Assembly (NCBI RefSeq): GCF_005502885.1
Contig: NZ_SCMR01000020.1
Span: forward strand, 20,564-84,563
DNA from: Microbacterium sp. 2FI
GTDB taxonomy: Bacteria > Actinomycetota > Actinomycetes > Actinomycetales > Microbacteriaceae
Direction: 5' to 3'
DNA length: 64,000 nt
Positions 10,909 to 18,591 of this stretch are shown one piece after another. Positions within the stretch are counted from its first letter, which is position 1, and each line of letters begins with the position of its first letter. Made by a program: the position numbers and the translations under genes. The notes under the pieces are model-generated. The model was not told the DNA's origin, did no database searches, and was given only the letters and a program-made list of their open reading frames with translations.

Positions 10909-10932
10909 CCCGGCCGTCTCGGTGTCTCCACT

Positions 10933-11018
10933 GTTCATAACTCCGGATGAAAGGCGGGAACGGATGCCGACCACGGCGTGTCAGGCTACAGCTGTCACAT
11001 CCGTCCGGAGTTGTGAAC
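10933..11018. promoter_or_regulatory. Long-spaced inverted repeat before the GntR regulator gene
   Basis: GTTCATAACTCCGGA (10933-10947) and TCCGGAGTTGTGAAC (11004-11018) are reverse complements except for one base, 56 bases apart. They flank the likely promoter of the regulator gene. They could be paired operators or the ends of a small mobile repeat. Confidence 0.55.
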
Positions 11019-11037
11019 CGGGGGAGCGAGGAGAGAC

Positions 11038-11754
11038 GTGACCGAAGCGCCGCTGCGGGAGGTGCGCCGGGCCGTGTACCGGCCGGTGCGCGAGGGGAAC
11101 GCCCTCGAAGACACCGTCGCGCGCCTCGTGCAGACCATCCGGCTCGGGGTCGTCGCCCCGGGTGAGTCACTGCCGCCCGAGCGCGAGCTCGCCACCCGGT
11201 ACGCGGTCAGCCGCGACACGGTGCGCGAGGCGATCCGCGAGCTCGCCGACACAGGCTTCCTCGTGCGCCGGCGCGGAAGGTACGGCGGCACCTTCGTCGC
11301 CGACCCGCTGCCGCAGCCGCCGCACCCGGGCGAGGTCGATGCGGCCGAGCTCGACGACGTGCTGGGACTTCGGCGCGTGATCGAGGCGGGAGCCGCCCGT
11401 GCGGCGGCCGGCAGATCGCTCGACCCGGCCACCCGCGACGAGCTGTGGGCGCGGCACGAGGCGGCGGCCGCGGCATCCGAATCCGACTACCGGCGTCTCG
11501 ACACCCTGCTGCACCTGACGATCGCCGAGGTCGCCGGCATCCCGTCGCTCGTCGCGCTCGCCGCCGAGAACCGCGCCCGCGTGAACGCGTGGCTCGATAC
11601 GTTCCCGCTGCTGCCGCGCAACATCGAGCACTCCAACGCCCAGCACGAGCGCATCATCACCGCGATCCTCGCCGGGCGAGCGGATGCCGCCGAGGCCGCG
11701 GTGCTCGACCACCTCGCGGGGTCGGAGGCGCTGCTGCGCGGCTTCCTCAGCTGA
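11038..11754 (+). CDS. GntR-family transcriptional regulator, FadR subgroup
   Basis: The 238-residue protein has an N-terminal winged helix (GESLPPERELATRYAVSRDTVREAIREL, read in two parts at about residues 42-70) and a C-terminal all-helical FCD ligand domain that starts near residue 100 with the LGLRRVIEAGAARAAA segment. FadR-type regulators usually sense a substrate or intermediate of the adjacent pathway. It lies last in the cluster, downstream of the SDR gene, and probably controls the permease and ligase promoters and its own. The start is GTG 11038 behind GGGAGCGAGGAG. Confidence 0.9.
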   Translation: MTEAPLREVRRAVYRPVREGNALEDTVARLVQTIRLGVVAPGESLPPERELATRYAVSRDTVREAIRELADTGFLVRRRGRYGGTFVADPLPQPPHPGEVDAAELDDVLGLRRVIEAGAARAAAGRSLDPATRDELWARHEAAAAASESDYRRLDTLLHLTIAEVAGIPSLVALAAENRARVNAWLDTFPLLPRNIEHSNAQHERIITAILAGRADAAEAAVLDHLAGSEALLRGFLS

Positions 11755-11762
11755 GCCGCGTC

Positions 11763-11768
11763 TACGCT
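11763..11768 (+). promoter_or_regulatory. -10 box of a probable leaderless promoter
   Basis: TACGCT is followed by six bases and GTG 11775, the same sequence and spacing as upstream of argA. Confidence 0.5.
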
Positions 11769-11774
11769 GGTGAG

Positions 11775-12185
11775 GTGGCAGGCAAGAAGCGCAGAGGCAA
11801 GGGCAAGGAGCCGCTCGAGTTCCGCAACACACAGCTCGGCGACGCGCTGCAGACGCAGGACATGGCGGCGGTCGCGTTCGCGCTGCGCCATGGGCCGACC
11901 GTCGTGCCGCTCATGCGGCCCGGTCAGCGCGACGATCCACTCGACGTCGGAGAGGTCTGGACCTACCGCGATCCGAAGAGCGGCGACGTCGCGCTGCTGC
12001 TCTTCAGCGATGCGGCGAACAAGCCCGCGACGCTGCCGCCCGGCGTCGCCCTGCAGTCGCCGGCATGGCTGCGCGCGTTCCTCGGCACGCACGAGGCCGA
12101 GATCACGACGGTGTTCTTCGACATCGCCGGCCCCCATCCGCTGCAGGCGACGCCCGCCGACCTGATCGCGGCGCTCGACGCCTGA
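11775..12185 (+). CDS. SseB-like hypothetical protein
   Basis: The 136-residue soluble protein begins with a Lys/Arg-rich tail, followed by an acidic alpha/beta domain. The pattern (a promoter-proximal FALRHGPTVVPLM, then VWTYRD, then LLFSDAANKPATLP, then WLRAFLG) is like the SseB N-terminal-domain proteins common in actinobacteria, whose function is unknown. No catalytic motif is visible. A start at GTG 11775 fits the six-base -10 spacing; the same frame is open much further upstream but overlaps the regulator gene. Confidence 0.65.
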   Translation: MAGKKRRGKGKEPLEFRNTQLGDALQTQDMAAVAFALRHGPTVVPLMRPGQRDDPLDVGEVWTYRDPKSGDVALLLFSDAANKPATLPPGVALQSPAWLRAFLGTHEAEITTVFFDIAGPHPLQATPADLIAALDA

Positions 12186-12191
12186 GCGGGC

Positions 12192-12229
12192 GCCGACGGC
12201 TTCGCCGACACTCCGACGCGGCCGTCGGT
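12192..12229. terminator. Hairpin after the SseB-like gene
   Basis: GCCGACGG (12192-12199) can pair with CCGTCGGT-type bases at 12222-12229, forming an 8-bp GC-rich stem just after the stop codon. There is no T-tract. Confidence 0.4.
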
Positions 12230-12259
12230 GAATGGCGCCGGCGCTGGCACGCTCGCGGG

Positions 12260-12364
12260 ATGGAGTACCTCCTCGTGGGGCTCGTCTGCGCTGCCGGGCT
12301 CGTGATTCCGATCCTTCTCGCGATGGGGGATCGGCACGACAGGCGCCGGCCACGGGGGCGGTGA
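12260..12364 (+). CDS. Small single-helix membrane peptide
   Basis: The 34-codon frame begins at ATG 12260 and encodes a hydrophobic helix of about 20 residues (YLLVGLVCAAGLVIPILLA) followed by a very basic tail rich in Arg. That is a typical single-pass small membrane protein. CACGCT lies six bases before the start, a weak form of the leaderless promoter seen elsewhere. It is followed at once by the lipoprotein gene at 12369. Function unknown. Confidence 0.45.
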   Translation: MEYLLVGLVCAAGLVIPILLAMGDRHDRRRPRGR

Positions 12365-12368
12365 GCGG

Positions 12369-12788
12369 ATGCTGCGTGATCGGCCACGGGGACGGCGTCG
12401 TCGCTGCCTGCACGCAAGCCTGGCGCTGGGCCTGCTCGCCGCAGGCCTGACGGCGTGCACGGTGGGCGCAGGGGTGCCCTCATCGGGCCCCCTCGCGGTG
12501 TACCCGCGCCCCGAAGCCGGCATGGACGCCCTGCTCGAGGGCACGCTGCGCACAGACGGCGGCTGCATCCGTGTGGAGTATCCGCCAGAGGGGGACGTCG
12601 TGCCGACGTTCCCTGCGGGCGATGCGACCTGGGACGAGGAGCAGGGTGTGCTCACGTGGCGTGATGGCGAGTATGCCGACGGTGACGCGATCGCCCTCGG
12701 CGGCGGCTTCAGCCCGACGACCGATGCCGGCGGCTATATGCCCGAGGCGTGCGGCGGACTCGACGTGTTCGTCGTGTCTCCGTTCTGA
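12369..12788 (+). CDS. Putative lipoprotein
   Basis: The 139-residue protein has an Arg-rich N-terminus, a hydrophobic signal segment and the lipobox LTAC at about residues 27-30. It should therefore be lipidated and held on the outer face of the membrane. The mature domain of about 110 residues is beta-rich with two further cysteines and no motif that I recognise. It begins four bases after the stop codon of the small membrane peptide, so the two may be co-expressed. Confidence 0.75.
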   Translation: MLRDRPRGRRRRCLHASLALGLLAAGLTACTVGAGVPSSGPLAVYPRPEAGMDALLEGTLRTDGGCIRVEYPPEGDVVPTFPAGDATWDEEQGVLTWRDGEYADGDAIALGGGFSPTTDAGGYMPEACGGLDVFVVSPF

Positions 12789-12821
12789 ACGGATTTGGAC
12801 GCCAGCCGGGCAGGGCAGCCC

Positions 12822-12958
12822 TGCGCCGAGCCGATACTTCCGTGCCGAACCGATAGGTTCCGTGCGCACGAAACATGTCGGCTCGGCGCAGACCTATCGG
12901 CTCGGCGCAACTCGGGTCCGAAGGCTCGGCGAGAACAGGCCGGCTCGGCGGGATGTGG
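12822..12958. repeat. Cluster of GGCTCGGC repeats in both orientations
   Basis: TCGGCTCGGCGCA occurs twice in direct orientation at about 12880-12907, once inverted near 12825, and partial forms follow up to 12958. Spacing is irregular. It lies between the lipoprotein gene and the 3' end of radA. It may form hairpins that end both convergent transcripts. Confidence 0.6.
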
Positions 12959-13004
12959 GTGCCCGCGAACGAGCGGTCGGGTGAGCGGATGCTGCGCGGC
13001 ACGC

Positions 13005-14372
13005 TCAGAAATCGGGAACGTCGTCGCCCGGACGAGACTTGATCCGCGTGCGCAGGTCGCCGAGCGCCCCGCTCAGGGTGCCGGAGCGGTTGTCGATCAC
13101 GTCGGTGTAGCCGAGGCGTGCGGCTTCGGTGCGCCGCTGCGCGGCTTGGGTCACCGGCCGAACCTCACCGGCGAGGCTGAGCTCGCCGACCGCGGCGATC
13201 GTGCGCGGCACTGCCTGGTTGCGCACGGACCCTGCGACCGCGATCGCGATCGCGAGGTCGGCCGCGGGCTCGACGAAGCGCACCCCGCCGACGGTCGAGA
13301 CGTACACGTCGAGATTCGAGGTGACGACGCCGGCCTTCTTCTCGAGCACCGCGAGAACCATCGCGACCCGCGCGCTGTCGACGCCGTTGACGATGCGCCG
13401 CGGGTTCGGCGCGCTGGTCTGAATCGTGAGCGCCTGCACCTCGACCGGCATCGCGCGACGCCCCTCGAGTGCGATCGCGACGCACGTGCCGGGCTCGGTC
13501 GGCCCGTGACCCAGGAAGAGGGCGCTCGGATCGGGAACCTCGGCGATGCCCGCGCCGGTCATGTCGAAGCATCCGACCTCGTCCGTCGGCCCGAAGCGGT
13601 TCTTGAGCGCGCGCACGAACCGCAGCGACGTCTGCCGGTCGCCCTCGAAGTGGCACACCACGTCGACGAGGTGCTCGAGGATGCGGGGGCCCGCGATCGA
13701 TCCGTCTTTCGTGACATGCCCGACGATGATGACGGGCAGCCCACGATCCTTCGCGACGCGGATGAGGGTCGACGCCACCTCGCGCACCTGCGACGGGTGA
13801 CCGGCCATGCCCTCCGACATCGAGGACGACACGGTCTGCACCGAGTCGACGATGAGCAGCTCGGGCTCGACCTGATCGACGTGGCCGAGGATCGTCGCGA
13901 GGTCGGTCTCTGCCGCGAGGTACAGCTCGTCGTGCAGCGCGCCGGTGCGCTCGGCCCGCAGGCGCACCTGCGCGGTCGACTCCTCGGCGCTCGCGTACAG
14001 CACGCGGCGGCCGGCCTTCGCCGACTGCGCTGCGACTTCGAGCAGCAGGGTGGACTTGCCGACGCCCGGCTCGCCCGACAGCAGGATGGCCGCACCTGGC
14101 ACGAGCCCGCCGCCGAGCACGCGGTCGAACTCGCCGACGCCGGTCGTGCGCCGCGGCGCATCGCGCGTGTCGATGCGGGTGATGGGCTGCGCGGCGCGCC
14201 CCGCGCCCGGGGCGACCGGGGCCACCTGCCGCGTGAGCCCGGTGGGCTCGGCCGCCTCGACGACGGTGCCCCACTGCTGGCACTCGCCGCAGCGCCCCAC
14301 CCACTTGAGGGTCGTCCAGCCGCACTCGGTGCAGCGGTACGGAGAGGGCGCGGTCGTGCGGCGGGTGGCCAT
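13005..14372 (-). CDS. radA: DNA repair protein RadA
   Basis: RadA (Sms) is a RecA-like branch-migration ATPase used in recombinational repair. The 455-residue protein has the N-terminal zinc finger with Cys14, Cys17, Cys28 and Cys31. Walker A GEPGVGKST lies at 100-108. The RadA-specific KNRFG motif and a C-terminal Lon-protease-like domain complete the family layout. The start ATG 14372 is chosen because TACGCT lies exactly six bases upstream and the zinc finger begins at once; the frame continues 63 codons upstream without a start signal. It is followed by ldh on the same strand, 88 bases upstream. Confidence 0.96.
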   Translation of the reverse strand: MATRRTTAPSPYRCTECGWTTLKWVGRCGECQQWGTVVEAAEPTGLTRQVAPVAPGAGRAAQPITRIDTRDAPRRTTGVGEFDRVLGGGLVPGAAILLSGEPGVGKSTLLLEVAAQSAKAGRRVLYASAEESTAQVRLRAERTGALHDELYLAAETDLATILGHVDQVEPELLIVDSVQTVSSSMSEGMAGHPSQVREVASTLIRVAKDRGLPVIIVGHVTKDGSIAGPRILEHLVDVVCHFEGDRQTSLRFVRALKNRFGPTDEVGCFDMTGAGIAEVPDPSALFLGHGPTEPGTCVAIALEGRRAMPVEVQALTIQTSAPNPRRIVNGVDSARVAMVLAVLEKKAGVVTSNLDVYVSTVGGVRFVEPAADLAIAIAVAGSVRNQAVPRTIAAVGELSLAGEVRPVTQAAQRRTEAARLGYTDVIDNRSGTLSGALGDLRTRIKSRPGDDVPDF

Positions 14373-14378
14373 TCCCTC

Positions 14379-14384
14379 AGCGTA
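14379..14384 (-). promoter_or_regulatory. -10 box of a probable leaderless promoter (radA)
   Basis: On the minus strand TACGCT is followed by six bases and ATG 14372. This is the same hexamer and spacing as for argA. Confidence 0.6.
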
Positions 14385-14460
14385 GGCGGGGGTTCCGACG
14401 TCGCCCCGGTGGCGCGGCGGGGGTGATCCGAGAAGCGGATGCCGCGGCATCCGTCGCCTG

Positions 14461-15411
14461 TCAACGCAACGAGTCGGCGACCTCTTGCAGTGTCGCGGCG
14501 GAGCGGTGGAAGAGCTCGAGCTCGTTCGGAGCGAACTGCGTCTCGCGGATCGCGGTCGCACCCGCCGCGCTCACGATCGAGGGGACCGAGAGGGCTACGC
14601 CGTCGACGCCGTGGAAGTCGCGCAGCACTGGCGACACCGGCATGACCGCGTGCTCGTCGCCCAGGATCGCCTCGATGATGCGCGCGCTCGACAGGCCGAT
14701 CGCGTAGTTCGTCGCGCCCTTGCCCTGAATGACTTTGTAGGCGGCATCCCGCACGTCGATCGCGATCTGGTCGAGTTCGGCCACCGTCATGCGGTCGCCC
14801 GCGGGCGTGACCCACTCGAGAATCGGAACGGTGCCGATCGTGGCCTTCGACCACAGCGGGAACTCGGTGTCGCCGTGCTCGCCGACGATGTAGGCGTGCA
14901 CGCTCGACGTCGAAACGCCGGCGCGCTCGGCGAGCTTCCACCGCAGGCGCGACGTGTCGAGCACCGTGCCCGAAGCGAAGATGCGCTCGGGTGGGAGGCC
15001 GGTGTCTTCCTGCGCGAGCACCGTCAGCACGTCGCACGGGTTCGTGACGATGACGTAGACGGCGTTCGGGGCGACCTCGAGCAGCTGCGGCATCATGCGC
15101 TTCATGATTCCGGCGTTGACGCCCGCCAGCTCGATGCGGGTCTGCCCGGGGTTCTGCTTCGCGCCGGCGGTGATCACCACGACGTGCGAGCCCTCGACGA
15201 CCGAGATATCGCTGCCACCCGTGATGTCGCTCGAGCCCGTGAACTGCGTGCCGTGGGCGAGGTCGAGGACCTCTGCCTCGACCTTCGCGGTCGCGATGTC
15301 GTACAGAGCGACGTGACGGGCGGACCCCCGGATGAGCGCGGCGTACGCGGTGCTCGAGCCGACGCTTCCGGCTCCGACGACGGTGACTTTCGAGTTCTCG
15401 ATGACGGCCAT
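14461..15411 (-). CDS. ldh: L-lactate dehydrogenase
   Basis: The 316-residue NAD-dependent dehydrogenase interconverts pyruvate and L-lactate. It has the Rossmann motif GAGSVGSS at about 13-20, the TNPCDV segment, GTVLDTSRLR with the substrate-binding arginine, and GEHGDTEFP with the catalytic histidine. These favour lactate over malate dehydrogenase. CAGACT lies six bases before ATG 15411, a weak form of the leaderless -10 box. The start codon lies four bases after the stop of the upstream MFS gene, so read-through transcription is also likely. Confidence 0.93.
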   Translation of the reverse strand: MAVIENSKVTVVGAGSVGSSTAYAALIRGSARHVALYDIATAKVEAEVLDLAHGTQFTGSSDITGGSDISVVEGSHVVVITAGAKQNPGQTRIELAGVNAGIMKRMMPQLLEVAPNAVYVIVTNPCDVLTVLAQEDTGLPPERIFASGTVLDTSRLRWKLAERAGVSTSSVHAYIVGEHGDTEFPLWSKATIGTVPILEWVTPAGDRMTVAELDQIAIDVRDAAYKVIQGKGATNYAIGLSSARIIEAILGDEHAVMPVSPVLRDFHGVDGVALSVPSIVSAAGATAIRETQFAPNELELFHRSAATLQEVADSLR

Positions 15412-15415
15412 GCGG

Positions 15416-16822
15416 TCAGTCTGGCAGGGGACGGATGCCGGGGGCCACCGCTCCGCGCGGGTTGCGGATGCCGATGAACGACACGATCCCGCCCGCCGCG
15501 AACAGCGCCGCGGTGACGATCGCGGCGCGGTGGAAGCCGTTGAGGTCGAGGGCCTCTCCGACGATGAGTCCGATCATCGCGATCGTCAGCAGCCCGGCCA
15601 CGCGCGCGACGGCGTTGTTGACCGCGGACGCGATGCCCGAGCGCGCGCTGTCGATGGCGCCCAGGATCGCAGTGGTGAGGGGCGAGACGGTCAAGGCGAG
15701 CCCGAATCCCATCACGATCATGGCGGGAAGCATCTGCCACCAGTACGTGAAGTCCTCGGAGACCGTCAGCAGGAGGAGGGTGCCGCCGGCCATCACGAGC
15801 GGCCCGGCGGTCATGAACAGCCGGGGGCCCCAGCGGCCTGCGAGAGAACCGAATCGCGAGCTCAGCAGGATGAGCAGGATCGTGGTCGGCAGGCTCGCGA
15901 GCCCCGCGAGAGTGGCCGCGAATCCCGCGCTCTGCTGCAGGTAGACCACCACGACGAACCCGTTGAGGGCGAGGGCGCCGTAGATGAACAGCGTCGCCAG
16001 GTTGCCGGCTGAGAAGTTGCGCACGCGGAAGAGATCCAGCGGCAGGATCGGGTGCGCCACCGTGCGCTGACGCAGGAGGAACGCCGCGAACATCAGGGCG
16101 CCGCCGACGAGCGGGATCCAGATCGCGGGAGCGGACCAACCGAGCCGTGGCTGTTCGATGAGGGCGAAGACCATCGCTCCGAGCCCGACCGTGCACAGGG
16201 CGGCTCCGATCCAGTCGATCGACGCGTCCGGGCGACGTGTGTCGGCGATGTCGACGCGCGTGAGCAGCCAGAGCACCAGAGCGATCGGCACGACGTTGAT
16301 GAGGAAGGCGAAGCGCCACGACGCGAGATCCACGAGGATGCCGCCGATCACCGGTCCCGCGATCATCGCCGTCGTCGTTCCTGCCGTCCAGACGCCGATC
16401 GCACGCCCCTGCGCCGCTCCCCGGAACGTCGAGGTGATGATGGCGAGCGAGCTCGGCACGAGGAACGCGCCCGCCGCGCCCTGGACCGCGCGCGCCACGA
16501 TGAGGAACTCGGCCGTCGGAGCCGCCGCGACCGCGACCGATGCGATGCCGAATCCGATGAGCCCGACCCGAAGAACGAGGACGCGCCCGTACGCGTCGCT
16601 GACCGAGCCCGCGACGAGGATGAGGGCGCTCAGGGTCACGAGGTAGGCGTCGACGACCCACTGCTGTGTCGTCAGTCCGCCGCCGAGCTCGGCGCTGATC
16701 GAGGGGAGCGCGACGTGCACGATCGTGCCGTCGAGGAAAGCGACGAACGAGGCTGCAACCGCGATCGTCAGGATGAGCCGCTCGGGCGTCGTCATGCGCT
16801 CGGGCGTCGAGGCGGTGGTCAC
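15416..16822 (-). CDS. MFS transporter, DHA2 (EmrB/QacA) type
   Basis: The protein of about 468 residues has around 14 predicted membrane helices and DHA2-family signatures: FLDGTIVHVALPSI in helix 1, WVVDAYLVT in helix 2 and the GRVLVLRVG loop. These are drug/proton antiporters. I prefer GTG 16822, because TAGCGT at 16830-16835 places a transcription start near it; in-frame starts at 16831 and 16852 would lie within or before that box. It ends four bases before ldh. The substrate is unknown; lactate export is not implied by the family. Confidence 0.85.
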   Translation of the reverse strand: MTTASTPERMTTPERLILTIAVAASFVAFLDGTIVHVALPSISAELGGGLTTQQWVVDAYLVTLSALILVAGSVSDAYGRVLVLRVGLIGFGIASVAVAAAPTAEFLIVARAVQGAAGAFLVPSSLAIITSTFRGAAQGRAIGVWTAGTTTAMIAGPVIGGILVDLASWRFAFLINVVPIALVLWLLTRVDIADTRRPDASIDWIGAALCTVGLGAMVFALIEQPRLGWSAPAIWIPLVGGALMFAAFLLRQRTVAHPILPLDLFRVRNFSAGNLATLFIYGALALNGFVVVVYLQQSAGFAATLAGLASLPTTILLILLSSRFGSLAGRWGPRLFMTAGPLVMAGGTLLLLTVSEDFTYWWQMLPAMIVMGFGLALTVSPLTTAILGAIDSARSGIASAVNNAVARVAGLLTIAMIGLIVGEALDLNGFHRAAIVTAALFAAGGIVSFIGIRNPRGAVAPGIRPLPD

Positions 16823-16861
16823 CTTGCTCACGCTAGACCCGCCCGGCGACACCGGGGCCGG

Positions 16862-17443
16862 TCAGTACGGCAGAACCGAGATGACGTCCATCGTGCCGAC
16901 CCTGATCTCGACCGAGGTCGATGCTCCACCCGACATCTCGTAGACGTAGGTGCCCGTGGTGCTCGCCCCCTCGTCGAGTGTTCCCGTCGGCGGCCCCGGG
17001 TCGATCACGAGGTCGGGGTCGGGCTCGCCGCTCGTCGACATCGACCCGGCGAGGATCACCTCGACATCGGCGGCATCGGCCGGCCCGCCGGCCGTGCGCG
17101 CGATCGTGACGGTGACCGTCATGTAGACGTTCCCCTCGGCGGGACCAGCACCCGGATTGGCCGCCACGACGGCATCCGTCGCCTCGCGCTCAACACTGTC
17201 GACGACGACCGTGAAGCACTCGACGACGATCTCCTGGTCGACCGTGAACGGGTCGTCGACCGCGCCGGAGGGGGAGTCTGCCGCGGGCCCGGGGCAGTCG
17301 GACGCTTCTTCAGGGGCCGTGGTCTCGGTGACCTCGGCGACCGGGGTCTCGGGGCTGGGTGCGGGGGCGCTGCACGCGCTGGCGAGCAGGCTCATCGCGA
17401 GGAGGATGAGGATGCCGGATGCCGGCCCGAGACGCCGTGTCAT
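16862..17443 (-). CDS. Putative lipoprotein
   Basis: The 193-residue protein has a signal segment ending in the lipobox LASAC (Cys at about residue 24), a Thr/Pro/Glu-rich linker, and an extracellular domain with an immunoglobulin-like strand pattern. The pattern includes FTVDQEIVVECFTVVVDSV and VYMTVTVTIART, which recalls DUF4352-like surface domains. Function unknown. CAGGAT lies six bases before ATG 17443, so transcription is probably leaderless. It is the last chromosomal coding gene before tRNA-Ser. Confidence 0.75.
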   Translation of the reverse strand: MTRRLGPASGILILLAMSLLASACSAPAPSPETPVAEVTETTAPEEASDCPGPAADSPSGAVDDPFTVDQEIVVECFTVVVDSVEREATDAVVAANPGAGPAEGNVYMTVTVTIARTAGGPADAADVEVILAGSMSTSGEPDPDLVIDPGPPTGTLDEGASTTGTYVYEMSGGASTSVEIRVGTMDVISVLPY

Positions 17444-17532
17444 GGGCGAATCCTGGCAGAGCGGCGCGCTGCGCGCGAGGGTGATTGTGGATGGATTCGC
17501 GGGACGGGCGAGCGTGTCGTAAGCTTTACGGC

Positions 17533-17623
17533 GGTGACGTGTCCGAGCGGCCGAAGGTGCAACTCTCGAAAAGTTGTGTAGGGTAACCCCCTACCGTGGG
17601 TTCAAATCCCACCGTCACCGCCA
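17533..17623 (+). tRNA. tRNA-Ser(CGA)
   Basis: The acceptor stem GGTGACG pairs with CGTCACC, followed by a discriminator G and an encoded CCA. The anticodon stem CAACT/AGTTG closes a loop with anticodon CGA at 17567-17569. The long variable arm (GTAGGG/CCCTAC) is typical of tRNA-Ser. Its 3' end is the integration site of the following element. Confidence 0.97.
17600..17623 (+). repeat. attL core repeat (tRNA side)
   Basis: This 24-bp segment of the T-arm, acceptor stem and CCA of tRNA-Ser is repeated exactly at 60162-60185. It marks the left integration boundary and keeps the tRNA gene intact. Confidence 0.92.
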
Positions 17624-17626
17624 CTT

Positions 17627-17672
17627 AAAACCCCCGCAGCTCCCTTGAAAACACTGGGATCGCGGGGGTTTT
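17627..17672 (+). terminator. Terminator after tRNA-Ser
   Basis: AAAACCCCCGC pairs with GCGGGGGTTTT at 17662-17672. It is a strong hairpin with a T-run, and it is supplied by the element, not the chromosome. Confidence 0.85.
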
Positions 17673-17693
17673 GCTTTGCCCGGAAACGGCCAG

Positions 17694-17714
17694 GTGTGAA
17701 CAAAGTGTGAACAA
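17694..17714 (+). repeat. Direct repeats, possible integrase arm sites (left)
   Basis: GTGTGAACAA occurs at 17694-17703 and again at 17705-17714. Similar copies in the same orientation lie near the right end at 60026-60047. This suggests arm-type binding sites for the integrase or excisionase. Confidence 0.5.
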
Positions 17715-17876
17715 TCGCGTCCGGAACTGCAATGGAACCCCGAGAACTCCCACTGAGACCACGAACTGGCATGGCCGTGTCAGAACGATTTGGCCGTGAT
17801 GTGCAGCCGTCGACTGACCCTCTAGCATTGGGCTCGCTGGCGCGGTTGTGCGCAAGCGCGACCGACCGGGGAGCCC

Positions 17877-18542
17877 ATGGATCAGCCTTCGTCGCCACCA
17901 GGTTGGTATCCAGCGCCCCATGCGAACAATGAACTGCGCTACTGGGATGGTCAGAGTTGGGTGGTATCAAGTACGCCACCATCCGGCGTTTCTGGGCCGC
18001 CGACCCCTGAGAGGGGAGATGGTCAGAGACCCCAGGGGCGCGGCCATGGGGTGGGCTGGATTATCGGCACCGTCGCGGCGAGTTCGCTGGCGTTGATCAT
18101 GTTGATCGTCGCGATTGCGGCGGCGTCCTCGGGTGGAGATTCAGCGCAATTGGAGGCAGATCTGTCTCGCGCTGAATCCGCGCTCATACCGCAGGAGGAG
18201 GTCGAGCGTCGAAACAGCGATCTTGATGCTCGCGAAGAGGCGCTCGCCCTGCGCGAAGCGGACGTGTCGGCCCGCGAGGCCGCGATCAGCGAAGTAGAAG
18301 CAATGGTCGCGCGAAATAGGTTTGGCGATGGGATCCAGATCGTTGGGAAGACGGTCGAAGCGGGGGTCTATCGAACCGACGACCCCGGCTTCTGTACCTG
18401 GTACCTCTACAGGTCAGGCTCCAACTACGAGGATGTGATCAACAGCGGCTTCAGCAATGAGCCTGAGGAGGTCACTGTGGTGCTCGAAGCTGGTCAGGAT
18501 TTCGACTCGTCAGGGTGCGGGACGTGGACGAAGGTCGGCTGA
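17877..18542 (+). CDS. DUF2510-domain membrane protein with coiled coil
   Basis: The 221-residue protein starts with a DUF2510 motif (PPGWYPAP, then RYWDGQSW, residues about 7-28), a Pro/Gly-rich linker and one membrane helix at about 60-82. A coiled coil rich in Glu, Ala and Arg follows at about 90-145. A C-terminal beta domain of about 75 residues contains two cysteines (FCTWYLYRSGSNYE and SSGCGTW). Such proteins sit beside integrases in many actinobacterial prophages and elements; a role in surface exclusion has been suggested by position but is not shown. GGGGAG lies only three bases before ATG 17877. Confidence 0.75.
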   Translation: MDQPSSPPGWYPAPHANNELRYWDGQSWVVSSTPPSGVSGPPTPERGDGQRPQGRGHGVGWIIGTVAASSLALIMLIVAIAAASSGGDSAQLEADLSRAESALIPQEEVERRNSDLDAREEALALREADVSAREAAISEVEAMVARNRFGDGIQIVGKTVEAGVYRTDDPGFCTWYLYRSGSNYEDVINSGFSNEPEEVTVVLEAGQDFDSSGCGTWTKVG

Positions 18543-18591
18543 GCGCCCCATAGTCGGGCGCGGCGTCATCTGATTCCACAACCTGGTCGGC

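Noticed and set aside
12822..12958. CRISPR array
   Set aside because: Repeats are short, occur in both orientations and have irregular gaps; no cas gene is present.
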